The notes below the pieces were generated by a model. The model ran no database searches. It was not told where the DNA came from and saw only the letters and a list, made by a program, of their open reading frames with translations. DNA of 9,066 nucleotides from Candidatus Izemoplasmatales bacterium. Its GTDB lineage: Bacteria; Bacillota_I; Bacilli_A; Izemoplasmatales; Hujiaoplasmataceae. Each line of letters begins with the position of its first letter. Position 1 is the stretch's first letter. Where the stretch lies: positions 1 through 9,066 of the forward strand of contig JAQVPE010000025.1 in the NCBI GenBank assembly GCA_028702245.1, in the 5' to 3' direction. A program made the translations under genes and the position numbers. Below are positions 1-6,309 of the stretch, piece by piece.

Positions 1-2
1 AT

Positions 3-1343
3 AACCCATACCGGGTCGCGCTTTTCATCACCGACGATCCCGCCACCAAAATGGGCTTCAATTTTGAAATGCCATCAGATTCAGGAGGGTTCGTTGAAAT
101 CGCTCCTCAAGGTGCCGAAACTTATAACAGGCACGAAGCTACTTCAAAACACCGGCCTATTCGTAGTAAACAAGCATATTTGTACGCTTGCACAATCACC
201 GATCTCACGCCCGGAGAAACGTATGTTTACCGTGTGACAAACACCGATCTTTCAGAAACAAGCGCTTATTACGAATTCACGATGCCCCAGGCGGAAGCGG
301 AAAGCTTCACTTTCATGTTTCTCCCCGACCCACAAGGTAATTGGGATTATGCATACAGGCTTTATGGCGCAGCGATGATTTCGGTACTAGACTATGCCCA
401 AACAAACTACGATTTTGTGATGATTCCCGGCGATATCGTCAATGATGCCGACATCAAAAGCCAATGGGAATGGTTTTTCCGCTATTCCTCGGTTTATTCA
501 TTTAACAAACCGCTCGCAGCGACCTCGGGGAATCATGACATTGGCAATTTCGATGAAGAAAGGATCCAGAATCTCGAATATGACGGTTATCTGAATCTCC
601 CCAACAACGGTCCGACTTACGATCTGTTTGATGAACTAGATTCTGATCTAAGAAGTCCTGATTTTGATAATGGCAAAACCTATAGTTTCGATTATGGACA
701 AGCTCATTTTGTTGTGATCAATACCGAGATGTACTGCAATGGCGGCGGTTATACGACTTGTAGCGTTTATGATGAAACCAATGCCGCGATACTCGAAAAC
801 TGGCTTAGAATCGACCTTGAAAACACAAATAAACCATGGAAAATCGTCATGCTTCACCGTGGCCCATATAGTTTGTCATATGATACGGGAACCGTAAGAG
901 ACCAACTAGTGCCTATTTTTGATGAGTTCGATGTCGATCTTGTTCTTGCCGGACACGATCATCAATACTCTAGGGCGGTTTATACCGGGGGACAAATGGT
1001 TGGGTTTTCTGAAGCTAATCCGATTGAACACGGCGAAATCAGTTTGGACATTGAAATGACTGAAACCAGAAATTTCAACGATTATTTGAGCAGTGTTGGC
1101 ACAACCTATTTGACAGGAAACACAACCGGCACCAAATTTTACGGCGGTGAGAAAAGTTCAGGCATCGAGGTCAATTACAAGTTCACCGGCGAGTATCCGG
1201 TTATCTCATTGATTACAATCGATTTAAACAGCGTTGTGGTAAATTCATATGTTGTAGAAAGGCCGACCGTTTTGACCATCGACCCGACTAGAGTTTTCCT
1301 TTTGGAACAGTTTTCAATTAACAAAGCCGAACCCGTCGCATAA
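3..1343 (+). CDS. Purple-acid-phosphatase-like metallophosphoesterase (5'-truncated by window edge)
   Basis: Calcineurin-like metallophosphoesterase that likely hydrolyses phosphoesters outside the cell using a dinuclear metal centre. The frame is open to the left edge. The residues before the first ATG (51), reading RVALFITDDPATKMGFNF, match the conserved N-terminal beta-domain of bacterial purple-acid-phosphatase-like enzymes, so that ATG is internal and the real start and any signal peptide lie outside the window. Numbering from base 3, the metal-binding blocks appear in order: D109-P-Q (motif I), G143-D144, G176-N-H178-D, H285 in HRGPYS, and G317-H-D-H320. The later GTTYLTGNTTGTKFYG segment matches the tail of the catalytic domain. 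All metal ligands seem present, so it is probably active. There is no sorting motif or transmembrane segment at the C-terminus. It converges on the SPFH operon and ends 8 bases before a terminator. Family assignment is strong; the substrate is unknown. Confidence 0.9.
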   Translation, partial: NPYRVALFITDDPATKMGFNFEMPSDSGGFVEIAPQGAETYNRHEATSKHRPIRSKQAYLYACTITDLTPGETYVYRVTNTDLSETSAYYEFTMPQAEAESFTFMFLPDPQGNWDYAYRLYGAAMISVLDYAQTNYDFVMIPGDIVNDADIKSQWEWFFRYSSVYSFNKPLAATSGNHDIGNFDEERIQNLEYDGYLNLPNNGPTYDLFDELDSDLRSPDFDNGKTYSFDYGQAHFVVINTEMYCNGGGYTTCSVYDETNAAILENWLRIDLENTNKPWKIVMLHRGPYSLSYDTGTVRDQLVPIFDEFDVDLVLAGHDHQYSRAVYTGGQMVGFSEANPIEHGEISLDIEMTETRNFNDYLSSVGTTYLTGNTTGTKFYGGEKSSGIEVNYKFTGEYPVISLITIDLNSVVVNSYVVERPTVLTIDPTRVFLLEQFSINKAEPVA

Positions 1344-1350
1344 AAATCAT

Positions 1351-1382
1351 AAAAAAAGCCGAACCGATAAGTTCGACTTTTT
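1351..1382. terminator. Bidirectional intrinsic terminator between convergent genes
   Basis: A run of A (1351-1357) precedes GCCGAAC (1358-1364), a 6-base loop, GTTCGAC (1371-1377) and TTTTT (1378-1382). On the plus strand one C-A mismatch interrupts the stem. On the minus strand the same position is a G-U wobble, so the hairpin is intact there and runs into a longer U tract. It can therefore end both the phosphoesterase transcript and the SPFH operon transcript, and is probably stronger for the latter. Confidence 0.8.
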
Positions 1383-1394
1383 GATTGAAGATTA

Positions 1395-2354
1395 TTATTT
1401 CTTTGGATCCTTCAACGCTTCGATAAGTCCGCTTGCCATCCCTACCACACCTTGAAGTTCGGAGGGAATGATGATCTTTGTCGCTTGGCCGTTCGATACT
1501 TTTTCAAGAGCTTTATATGCTTCGATTGTGAGAACGGCTTTATCGGCTTTAGCTTCGCGGATCAATTCTAGACCTTGTGCGGTCGCTTTTTGAACCTTGA
1601 CGATAGCTTCTGCTTGACCTTCCGCTTCGCGGATGGCGGCTTCTTTCTTGGCTTCCGCCCGAAGAATAGCTGCGGCCTTTTCACCTTCGGCTTCGAGGAT
1701 GTTGGCAGCCTTTTTACCTTCAGCGATCAAAATCGATTCACGGCGTTCACGCTCGGCGCGCATTTGTTTTTCCATCGCTTCGCGGATTTCTTTTGGCGGA
1801 ATGATGTTTTTGAGTTCCACGCGGTTGATTTTGATGCCCCATGGGTCGGTAGCTTCGTCAAGAATGATACGCATTCTTTCATTGATCAGATCGCGGCTCG
1901 TCAGGGTTTGGTCGAGTTCGAGTTCGCCGATGATGTTACGGAGTGTCGTAGCAGTGAGATGTTCGATCAACAAACCGGGATTTTCCGCACCATAAACGTA
2001 TTGTTTGGAATCGGTGATCTGCAGGAAGACGACAGTGTCGATCTGCATGGTCACGTTATCTTTGGTGATAACGGCTTGCGGGGGAAAATCGAGAACTTGT
2101 TCTTTCAAAATGATGTGATCGGCGATTTGGCCTCTAGCGTTATAGGTTCTTTTGATTCTGTCGAAGAACGGAAACAGGAAATGAAGGCCAGCGTTCCAGG
2201 TGGTGTAATAACTACCCCATCTTTCGATGACGTACTGAGTTGCTTGTGGGACGATTTTGATTCTGGTGCCAACGTAAACAAGGATGATGACTAGGACTAC
2301 GATCAGAATGACGAGTCCAGGAATGCTGATGTCGAGAAACAATGGTTGAAACAT
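1395..2354 (-). CDS. SPFH-domain (stomatin/QmcA-like) membrane protein
   Basis: Stomatin/prohibitin-type scaffold protein of 319 aa, a normal length for the QmcA/slipin group. One hydrophobic helix (about residues 11-28) anchors it in the membrane. The SPFH domain follows (about 30-205), with typical stretches such as IVPQATQYVIERWG, GLHFLFPFFD and NPGLLIEHLTATTLRN. Residues 211-254 form four consecutive 11-residue repeats that each begin AEG or AEA, the right-handed coiled coil by which these proteins assemble into rings or cages. The C-terminus (about 300-315) is a short hydrophobic helix, as in relatives. The start is well supported by AAGGAGGA (2361-2368) six bases before the ATG. It is the last gene of a leftward operon and lies 32 bases after the RDD gene. 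The NfeD gene upstream is the usual genetic partner of SPFH proteins. Likely role: organising membrane microdomains or membrane protein turnover. The exact client is unknown. Confidence 0.93.
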   Translation of the reverse strand: MFQPLFLDISIPGLVILIVVLVIILVYVGTRIKIVPQATQYVIERWGSYYTTWNAGLHFLFPFFDRIKRTYNARGQIADHIILKEQVLDFPPQAVITKDNVTMQIDTVVFLQITDSKQYVYGAENPGLLIEHLTATTLRNIIGELELDQTLTSRDLINERMRIILDEATDPWGIKINRVELKNIIPPKEIREAMEKQMRAERERRESILIAEGKKAANILEAEGEKAAAILRAEAKKEAAIREAEGQAEAIVKVQKATAQGLELIREAKADKAVLTIEAYKALEKVSNGQATKIIIPSELQGVVGMASGLIEALKDPKK

Positions 2355-2386
2355 GTTGATTCCTCCTTATATATATATTTTATATT

Positions 2387-3055
2387 TTAATAACCATAAC
2401 CGGTTTTTACAACATTAATTTTTAACAGGATATCGCGCAGGGTAGCCTTTTTTCTGGTAAAAGAAATCAAGACTAGATCGATTATCAAAGATAGAAATAG
2501 AAGCGCGATACCACCATACGGACTAACCACAAAGACGACGATAATGAAGAAATACTTGAAGACCACATCGTGGAAGAAGACGCTTAATGAATGAACCGGG
2601 CCCTCGAGTCTGACTTGCATGATTTTTCTTCCCAAGGTTCTACCCTTAAACGCAAGAGCGTAAATGGTTACTAGGATAAGAAATCCAAGAGCAAAATAAT
2701 AGACTATGGAAAGAAAGTAACGTGACAACTCGCGGTTGAACGGTTCAATGTCGGTTGTGTTTTGCATTTCGAGGATTTGCAGTTTTTTCTGATGAGCCAA
2801 CTGCGCTTCGGCTTTCAATTCATCATTGTCACCGGCCAAAGTCATCTGAGCCGTATATTCTTCGCCTATCGCCGTAAGATCGTCGTTGTAAACATCCAGC
2901 ATTTCTTGGTATGGGGGATACATTTCATCAAAATGATCGACTTGGTTTCTGAGAATAAGTCTGCCAAACAGAAGAAAGGTCAGATAAACGATAAGAACAA
3001 CGATTAAGATGTCGGCCAGCGAGGAGAAGGATCTCCGGAGAAAACCGGCGTTCAT
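2387..3055 (-). CDS. RDD family membrane protein with long inter-helix loop
   Basis: RDD-family integral membrane protein of 222 aa. The family signature is visible: RR-x6-D at residues 7-15 leading into the first helix (about 13-35), GRTLGRKIMQVRL at 138-150 after the second helix (about 113-136), a hydrophobic region at about 158-200, and ATLRDIL with D208 near the end. The stretch between helices 1 and 2 (about 36-112) is unusually long, charged and probably helical; most RDD proteins have a short loop there. Its start codon overlaps the NfeD stop in an ATGA (3052-3055), which implies translational coupling, with GAAAGG just upstream. Some RDD proteins act as Na+/H+ antiporters or accessory factors, but most are uncharacterised. 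Here its position between NfeD and SPFH suggests a component or client of the microdomain complex. That role is inference. Confidence 0.88.
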   Translation of the reverse strand: MNAGFLRRSFSSLADILIVVLIVYLTFLLFGRLILRNQVDHFDEMYPPYQEMLDVYNDDLTAIGEEYTAQMTLAGDNDELKAEAQLAHQKKLQILEMQNTTDIEPFNRELSRYFLSIVYYFALGFLILVTIYALAFKGRTLGRKIMQVRLEGPVHSLSVFFHDVVFKYFFIIVVFVVSPYGGIALLFLSLIIDLVLISFTRKKATLRDILLKINVVKTGYGY

Positions 3056-3501
3056 TCGCCTTTCTTGACCACAAGTTTGACGCCGTCGATAGCCAAGACC
3101 TCCACCCTAGTATTGATATCGATAGTCTCATTGGCGATGGCGGTCCATATTTTGCCGTCAATCTTGACTTCGCCACGTTCACCTGCAGGAATTGCTTTCA
3201 CGCAGATTGCAATTTTTCCAATCAATTTATCAGCGTTTGTTTTGATCTCGTTTTTCTTGATATATTTCTTGAACACCGGGCGCAACCCAAGAAGCAAAAG
3301 GACAGAAACAACTAAGAATACAACGATTTGAAGGACATACAGTTCTTTCCAAAAAATGGAGATGATAAGCGCAACAAACGCTCCGGCCGAAAACCAGATG
3401 CTGGTTAGATCCATAGTCGACGCCTCAATAATACCGGCAAGGACAATTACCGCAAACCATATTAGGATCATCATGGTTCCGGGATCGATAGCAAGAAACA
3501 T
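3052..3501 (-). CDS. NfeD family membrane protein, short form
   Basis: Short NfeD protein of 149 aa, the partner class of stomatin and flotillin SPFH proteins. Three hydrophobic helices fill the first half (about residues 9-27, 32-50 and 54-73). They are followed by a basic linker and an OB-fold beta-barrel (about 85-149) with the typical GERGEVKIDGKIWTA and VEVLAIDGVKLVVKKG strands. It lacks the ClpP-like protease domain of long NfeD proteins, so it is not a protease. A GTG at 3516 would add five residues. I prefer the ATG at 3499-3501 because GAGGTG, inside the end of the upstream gene, sits seven bases before it, and the protein then begins MFLAIDPGT, a normal NfeD start. It begins four bases after the upstream stop and overlaps the RDD start by four bases, so the three genes are tightly coupled. 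Confidence 0.9.
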   Translation of the reverse strand: MFLAIDPGTMMILIWFAVIVLAGIIEASTMDLTSIWFSAGAFVALIISIFWKELYVLQIVVFLVVSVLLLLGLRPVFKKYIKKNEIKTNADKLIGKIAICVKAIPAGERGEVKIDGKIWTAIANETIDINTRVEVLAIDGVKLVVKKGE

Positions 3502-3505
3502 ATTA

Positions 3506-3889
3506 TCACACCTCACTATTCTTCAAATCAATGATCAAGGCCTTTTCTTTCTCGTTCCAAGAGGCCCTAAACTTGTAAGACTGATTGTTGCCAAACTCCA
3601 AGCCGAGCAAGCTAGCAACGTCTTTTAGGAAAAGCTTGTTGCAGATGCGCGAGTAACTGGATTTTACGGTGATATTGTGCTGCTGGGCCTCAGGGACATA
3701 CCCAAGTTTGATTTCTTCTTTGGTGATTGGCTTGACAGCAATCGCCAAATTATCGCGATCTAGACCAAGCAGCACCACATATGCATTTTCAAAGTACGAA
3801 GTCGCAGATTTGTTCAACGTGATATTTGCTTCGTACAAAGTCGCGATCTCATCCAAAGGTTTCTTTGAAGCCCAGGTGAAATTCATCAT
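3506..3889 (-). CDS. Conserved-looking hypothetical protein (127 aa), first gene of the SPFH operon
   Basis: I do not recognise this protein with confidence. It is small, soluble and lacks signal or transmembrane segments. The region NITLNKSATSYFENAYVVLLGLD (about residues 22-44 of the 127) resembles the beta-strand/helix alternation of swapped-hairpin AbrB-like domains. The C-terminal half (SYSRICNKLFLKDVASLLGLEF followed by WNEKEKALIIDLKN) looks like a second globular unit. A DNA-binding or scaffold role is only a guess. The start at 3889 is chosen over the ATG at 3904 because GGAGG (3898-3902) lies eight bases before 3889 and overlaps the earlier ATG. It is the promoter-proximal gene, ends four bases before the NfeD start, and carries the NfeD ribosome binding site in its last codons. 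Position as first gene of the operon would suit an autoregulator, but nothing proves it. Confidence 0.8.
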   Translation of the reverse strand: MMNFTWASKKPLDEIATLYEANITLNKSATSYFENAYVVLLGLDRDNLAIAVKPITKEEIKLGYVPEAQQHNITVKSSYSRICNKLFLKDVASLLGLEFGNNQSYKFRASWNEKEKALIIDLKNSEV

Positions 3890-3929
3890 AATCTCAACCT
3901 CCATTATATCATACTTTTATCTATTAATA

Positions 3930-3958
3930 ATTATATCACCTGATTAGTTGTTATTCAA
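3930..3958 (-). promoter_or_regulatory. Sigma-A-like extended -10 promoter of the SPFH operon
   Basis: On the minus strand TTGAAT (3953-3958) and TATAAT (3930-3935) are separated by exactly 17 bases. A TG one base before the -10 (TGATATAAT) makes it an extended -10. The predicted start near 3923 leaves a leader of about 34 nt before the ATG at 3889. A second TGATATAAT copy (3903-3911) lies downstream, but it would start transcription within or past the ribosome binding site, so it is a less useful promoter. Confidence 0.75.
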
Positions 3959-3960
3959 CA

Positions 3961-3991
3961 ATTATTTGAAATTATTTGAAATTATTTTGAA
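3961..3991. repeat. Three tandem copies of ATTATTTGAA in the divergent promoter region
   Basis: ATTATTTGAA occurs at 3961-3970 and 3971-3980, then as ATTATTTTGAA (one extra T) at 3981-3991. The array lies between the -35 elements of the two divergent promoters, where an activator, UP-element-like AT tract or operator array could act on both. It may also be simple slippage in AT-rich DNA. Confidence 0.7.
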
Positions 3992-4002
3992 TTACCATCA
4001 GG

Positions 4003-4031
4003 TTTACATTCATTGAAAATAAAGGTATAAT
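4003..4031 (+). promoter_or_regulatory. Sigma-A-like promoter of the ttcA-like gene
   Basis: TTTACA (4003-4008) and a perfect TATAAT (4026-4031) are separated by 17 bases. The predicted start near 4038 puts the Shine-Dalgarno sequence at the very beginning of the transcript and leaves a leader of only about 16 nt. An in-frame ATG at 4030 lies inside the -10 and upstream of the predicted transcript start, so it cannot be used from this promoter. Confidence 0.8.
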
Positions 4032-4053
4032 GATTAAGCCGGAGGTGATAAGG

Positions 4054-4869
4054 ATGCGTCAGTTATCGCGCGATGAACTAGTTGAAAGAAGCCTAATGAA
4101 AACATTCAAAGGACCTTTGTATGGCAAATTTATCAAGGCTGTGGATGACTATCGGTTGTTATCTGATGGCGATAGCGTTTGTGTTGCCATAAGCGGGGGA
4201 AAAGATTCATTGCTTATGGCCAAACTTTTTCAAGTATTTCAAAAATACGGTCATTTACAATTCGAACTAAAATTTGTGATGATCGATCCCGGCTACACCG
4301 AGCAAACACTGTCCATCCAAAAAGAAAACAACGCAAAACTGGGCATTACACCCGAAGTTATTCAGGCAAAACTGTTTGCGACCGCTAGCAGTATGGCTCC
4401 GGATGCCCCGTGCTTTCTTTGCGCAAGGATGCGCCGGGGGGTTCTTTATAGTAAAGCCAAAGAACTTGGTTGCAACAAGCTCGCTCTAGGGCATCATTTT
4501 GACGACGTCATCGAAACGACGCTTTTGAATATCTTTTACGCCGGATGTTTCAAAACCATGTTGCCAAAAGCAAAGGCCGAAAACTTTGACAATATGGAAT
4601 TGATAAGGCCAATGTATTTGATCAAGGAAAAAGACGTTATCCGATTTGCTCGGTATCATAAAATTGATATTGTCGGGTGCGGCTGCCCGGCCGAGACCGC
4701 CAATGTCGAATCGAAGAGGGAAGAAATGAAAAGATTGATTGAATCACTTCGTTCGAAATATAAGAATATTGATATCAATATCTTTCGCGCGGCGGAGAAC
4801 GTCAACATCAACGGGATCTTAGGTTATTACGATGACGAGGAAACCCATAGTTTTCTTGACAAAAACTGA
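4054..4869 (+). CDS. ttcA: TtcA-like tRNA thiolation ATPase (PP-loop, Fe-S cysteines)
   Basis: PP-loop ATP pyrophosphatase of the TtcA/TtuA group, which activates a tRNA base by adenylation and inserts sulfur with the help of a [4Fe-4S] cluster. The protein is 271 aa. The PP-loop SGGKDS is at residues 47-52, CxxC at C120/C123 followed by RMRRG, the GHHFDDVIET block at 146-155, and a third cysteine site, C209-G-C211, in GCGCPAE. E. coli TtcA has a CxxC pair and one later cysteine as ligands. Here the later site reads CGC instead of the usual CNLCGS-like context, so substrate (2-thiocytidine-32 or another position) is less certain than family. The start at 4054 is chosen for GGAGGTG (4041-4047) six bases upstream; the earlier ATG at 4030 lies within the promoter -10. 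It is monocistronic, ended by a strong hairpin, and converges on mnmE, another tRNA anticodon-loop modifier. Confidence 0.85.
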   Translation: MRQLSRDELVERSLMKTFKGPLYGKFIKAVDDYRLLSDGDSVCVAISGGKDSLLMAKLFQVFQKYGHLQFELKFVMIDPGYTEQTLSIQKENNAKLGITPEVIQAKLFATASSMAPDAPCFLCARMRRGVLYSKAKELGCNKLALGHHFDDVIETTLLNIFYAGCFKTMLPKAKAENFDNMELIRPMYLIKEKDVIRFARYHKIDIVGCGCPAETANVESKREEMKRLIESLRSKYKNIDINIFRAAENVNINGILGYYDDEETHSFLDKN

Positions 4870-4874
4870 TATAA

Positions 4875-4916
4875 ATGGCGTCATCACAGCAAAACAGCTT
4901 GATGACGCCATCTTTT
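4875..4916. terminator. Strong intrinsic terminator between ttcA-like gene and mnmE
   Basis: ATGGCGTCATC (4875-4885) and GATGACGCCAT (4901-4911) form a perfect 11-bp stem around a 15-base loop that can itself pair AGC with GCT. CTTTT follows on the plus strand, and a weaker TTTATAT tract on the minus strand. It starts six bases after the stop of the ttcA-like gene. It probably terminates that transcript well and may also end mnmE transcripts, which would then include the parS sequence in their 3' end. Confidence 0.85.
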
Positions 4917-4927
4917 ATGTTTAATGA

Positions 4928-4943
4928 TGTTTCACGTGAAACA
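4928..4943. other. parS: parS centromere site for ParB/Spo0J
   Basis: The 16-bp perfect palindrome TGTTTCACGTGAAACA is identical to the consensus parS of Bacillus subtilis (TGTTNCACGTGAAACA). ParB (Spo0J) loads here as a CTP-dependent clamp, spreads, and recruits SMC and ParA for origin segregation. The site lies directly against the last base of the mnmE stop codon (4944) and outside any gene, between that stop and the terminator hairpin. parS sites cluster around oriC in nearly all bacteria that have them, so the window is probably origin-proximal. A chance 16-bp match is very unlikely in 9 kb. Confidence 0.95.
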
Positions 4944-6293
4944 TTATTTGCCAAGACAGAAACGGGAAAACAAAGTATCAAGCAAAGAATCAGATGCGTT
5001 TTCACCGGTGATTTCTCCCAAATATCGCCAAGCATCGTTGAGATCGATGCCAATTACATCGACAGGCAATCCTTGAAGAGCTGTTTTTTCGGCTTCTTCG
5101 AGAGATACCAACGCTTCTTCAAGTTTTGCGATGTGTCTGACGTTATCGAACAAGGTAACGGGTTCATTCAATTGAAGATTTCCAAGAAACAGCGATTCAA
5201 CAGCTTTGCTCAATACATCAAGGCCAATATTGTTTTTTGCGGATACCGGAATCACGTTCTCGTTTTTCAGTTCCGCCCGCATTCCAAGATCGACCTTGTT
5301 GCCGACTAAGATGCGTTTTTTATCTTTAGTAATTTCCAACAACTTGAAGTCAAGATCAGTCAGGTGATCGCTTTGATCGAGCACAAGCAAAACCAAGTCG
5401 CTTTCGGAAATGGCTTTTTTGGTTTTCTCAATGCCGATACTCTCGACAATATCGCTTGTATCACGGATGCCGGCGGTATCGATAAGTTTGATTAAAAGAC
5501 CATTAAGATTGAGCTCGGCTTCGACAAGGTCTCTGGTTGTGCCGGAGATATCGGTCACAATCGCTTTATCTTCCTTGATGAGAGAGTTTAAAAGCGAGGA
5601 CTTTCCGACGTTGGGTTTTCCGACGATAACGGTTTTGATCCCTTCGCGTATTATTTTTCCGGTTGAAGCGTTATTGATCAAAGATTTAATTTCTTCTATC
5701 AAAGAAGTTAACCGTTGAAGAATGATTTTGTTAGTTACCTTCGGTCTGTCATCGTATTCGGGATAGTCAATGTTGACCTCAATTTCCGCTATAATTCCTA
5801 GCAACTGGTTTTGTAGTTTTTGAATGGTCTCTTTTTTCGCGCCGCCGATTGCATTTTGAGCCAGTGATAGTTGAGAACTTGTTTTGGCGTTGATCACATC
5901 CATGATAGCTTCCGCTTCGGTGAGGTCAATCCTACCGTTTTGATACGCTCTGCGGGTGAATTCTCCTGGGTAAGCCAGTCTAGCGCCTTCTCTTAGAAGC
6001 ACTCTGATGATTTCTGAAGCGACGAAATCGCCGCCATGACAGGTGATTTCAACCGTATCTTCGGCAGTGAAAGAACGAGGCCTCCGGTATATTGAGACCA
6101 TTACTTCATCGATATCATGGTTCTTATCACGAATATGACCATAGGCAATAGTGTGGCTTTCAGCCAGAAGAAGATTTTCACCTTTAAAAACACGATCAAC
6201 AATGGCGATCGCTTCATCGCCTGATATGCGGATGATATTCAAAGCTGCGGGTCCGGAAGCGGTTGCCTTTCCGACGATTGTGTCAAGAATCAT
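4944..6293 (-). CDS. mnmE: tRNA uridine-5-carboxymethylaminomethyl(34) synthesis GTPase MnmE
   Basis: MnmE (TrmE), a K+-dependent GTPase that works with MnmG to modify wobble uridine 34 of tRNAs reading two-codon boxes. Full length at 449 aa. The N-terminal formyl-tetrahydrofolate-binding domain runs to about residue 115 (LDTIVGKATASGPAALNIIR at the start), followed by the helical domain. Inserted in the latter is the G domain: G1 GKPNVGKS (225-232) with the K+-coordinating Asn, the GTTRD switch (251-255), DTAG (272-275), NKVD (332-335) and SAK (351-353). The C-terminus is CLGK (446-449), the catalytic cysteine motif. A GTG at 6305 would add four residues. I prefer the ATG at 6293 because GGTGAT (6297-6302) pairs with the 16S tail at proper spacing and the protein then starts as the family does. 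mnmG does not follow; ttcA converges instead. parS abuts the stop codon. Confidence 0.97.
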   Translation of the reverse strand: MILDTIVGKATASGPAALNIIRISGDEAIAIVDRVFKGENLLLAESHTIAYGHIRDKNHDIDEVMVSIYRRPRSFTAEDTVEITCHGGDFVASEIIRVLLREGARLAYPGEFTRRAYQNGRIDLTEAEAIMDVINAKTSSQLSLAQNAIGGAKKETIQKLQNQLLGIIAEIEVNIDYPEYDDRPKVTNKIILQRLTSLIEEIKSLINNASTGKIIREGIKTVIVGKPNVGKSSLLNSLIKEDKAIVTDISGTTRDLVEAELNLNGLLIKLIDTAGIRDTSDIVESIGIEKTKKAISESDLVLLVLDQSDHLTDLDFKLLEITKDKKRILVGNKVDLGMRAELKNENVIPVSAKNNIGLDVLSKAVESLFLGNLQLNEPVTLFDNVRHIAKLEEALVSLEEAEKTALQGLPVDVIGIDLNDAWRYLGEITGENASDSLLDTLFSRFCLGK

Positions 6294-6309
6294 ATTAATC
6301 ACCACATTT

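Noticed and set aside
1575..2294. 239-aa open frame on the + strand antisense to the SPFH gene
   Set aside because: The minus-strand product is a clear full-length SPFH protein with a Shine-Dalgarno sequence. The antisense product is low-complexity and resembles no family; the long frame comes from the repetitive AEG/AEA coiled-coil codons.
3903..3911. Second TGATATAAT as the true promoter of the leftward operon
   Set aside because: Transcription from it would begin within or just after the GGAGG, removing the ribosome binding site; the upstream copy has a matching -35 at 17 bases.
4875..5309. 144-aa + strand frame running across the terminator, parS and the 3' end of mnmE
   Set aside because: It begins in the terminator stem, has no ribosome binding site, and is mostly antisense to the conserved MnmE C-terminus.
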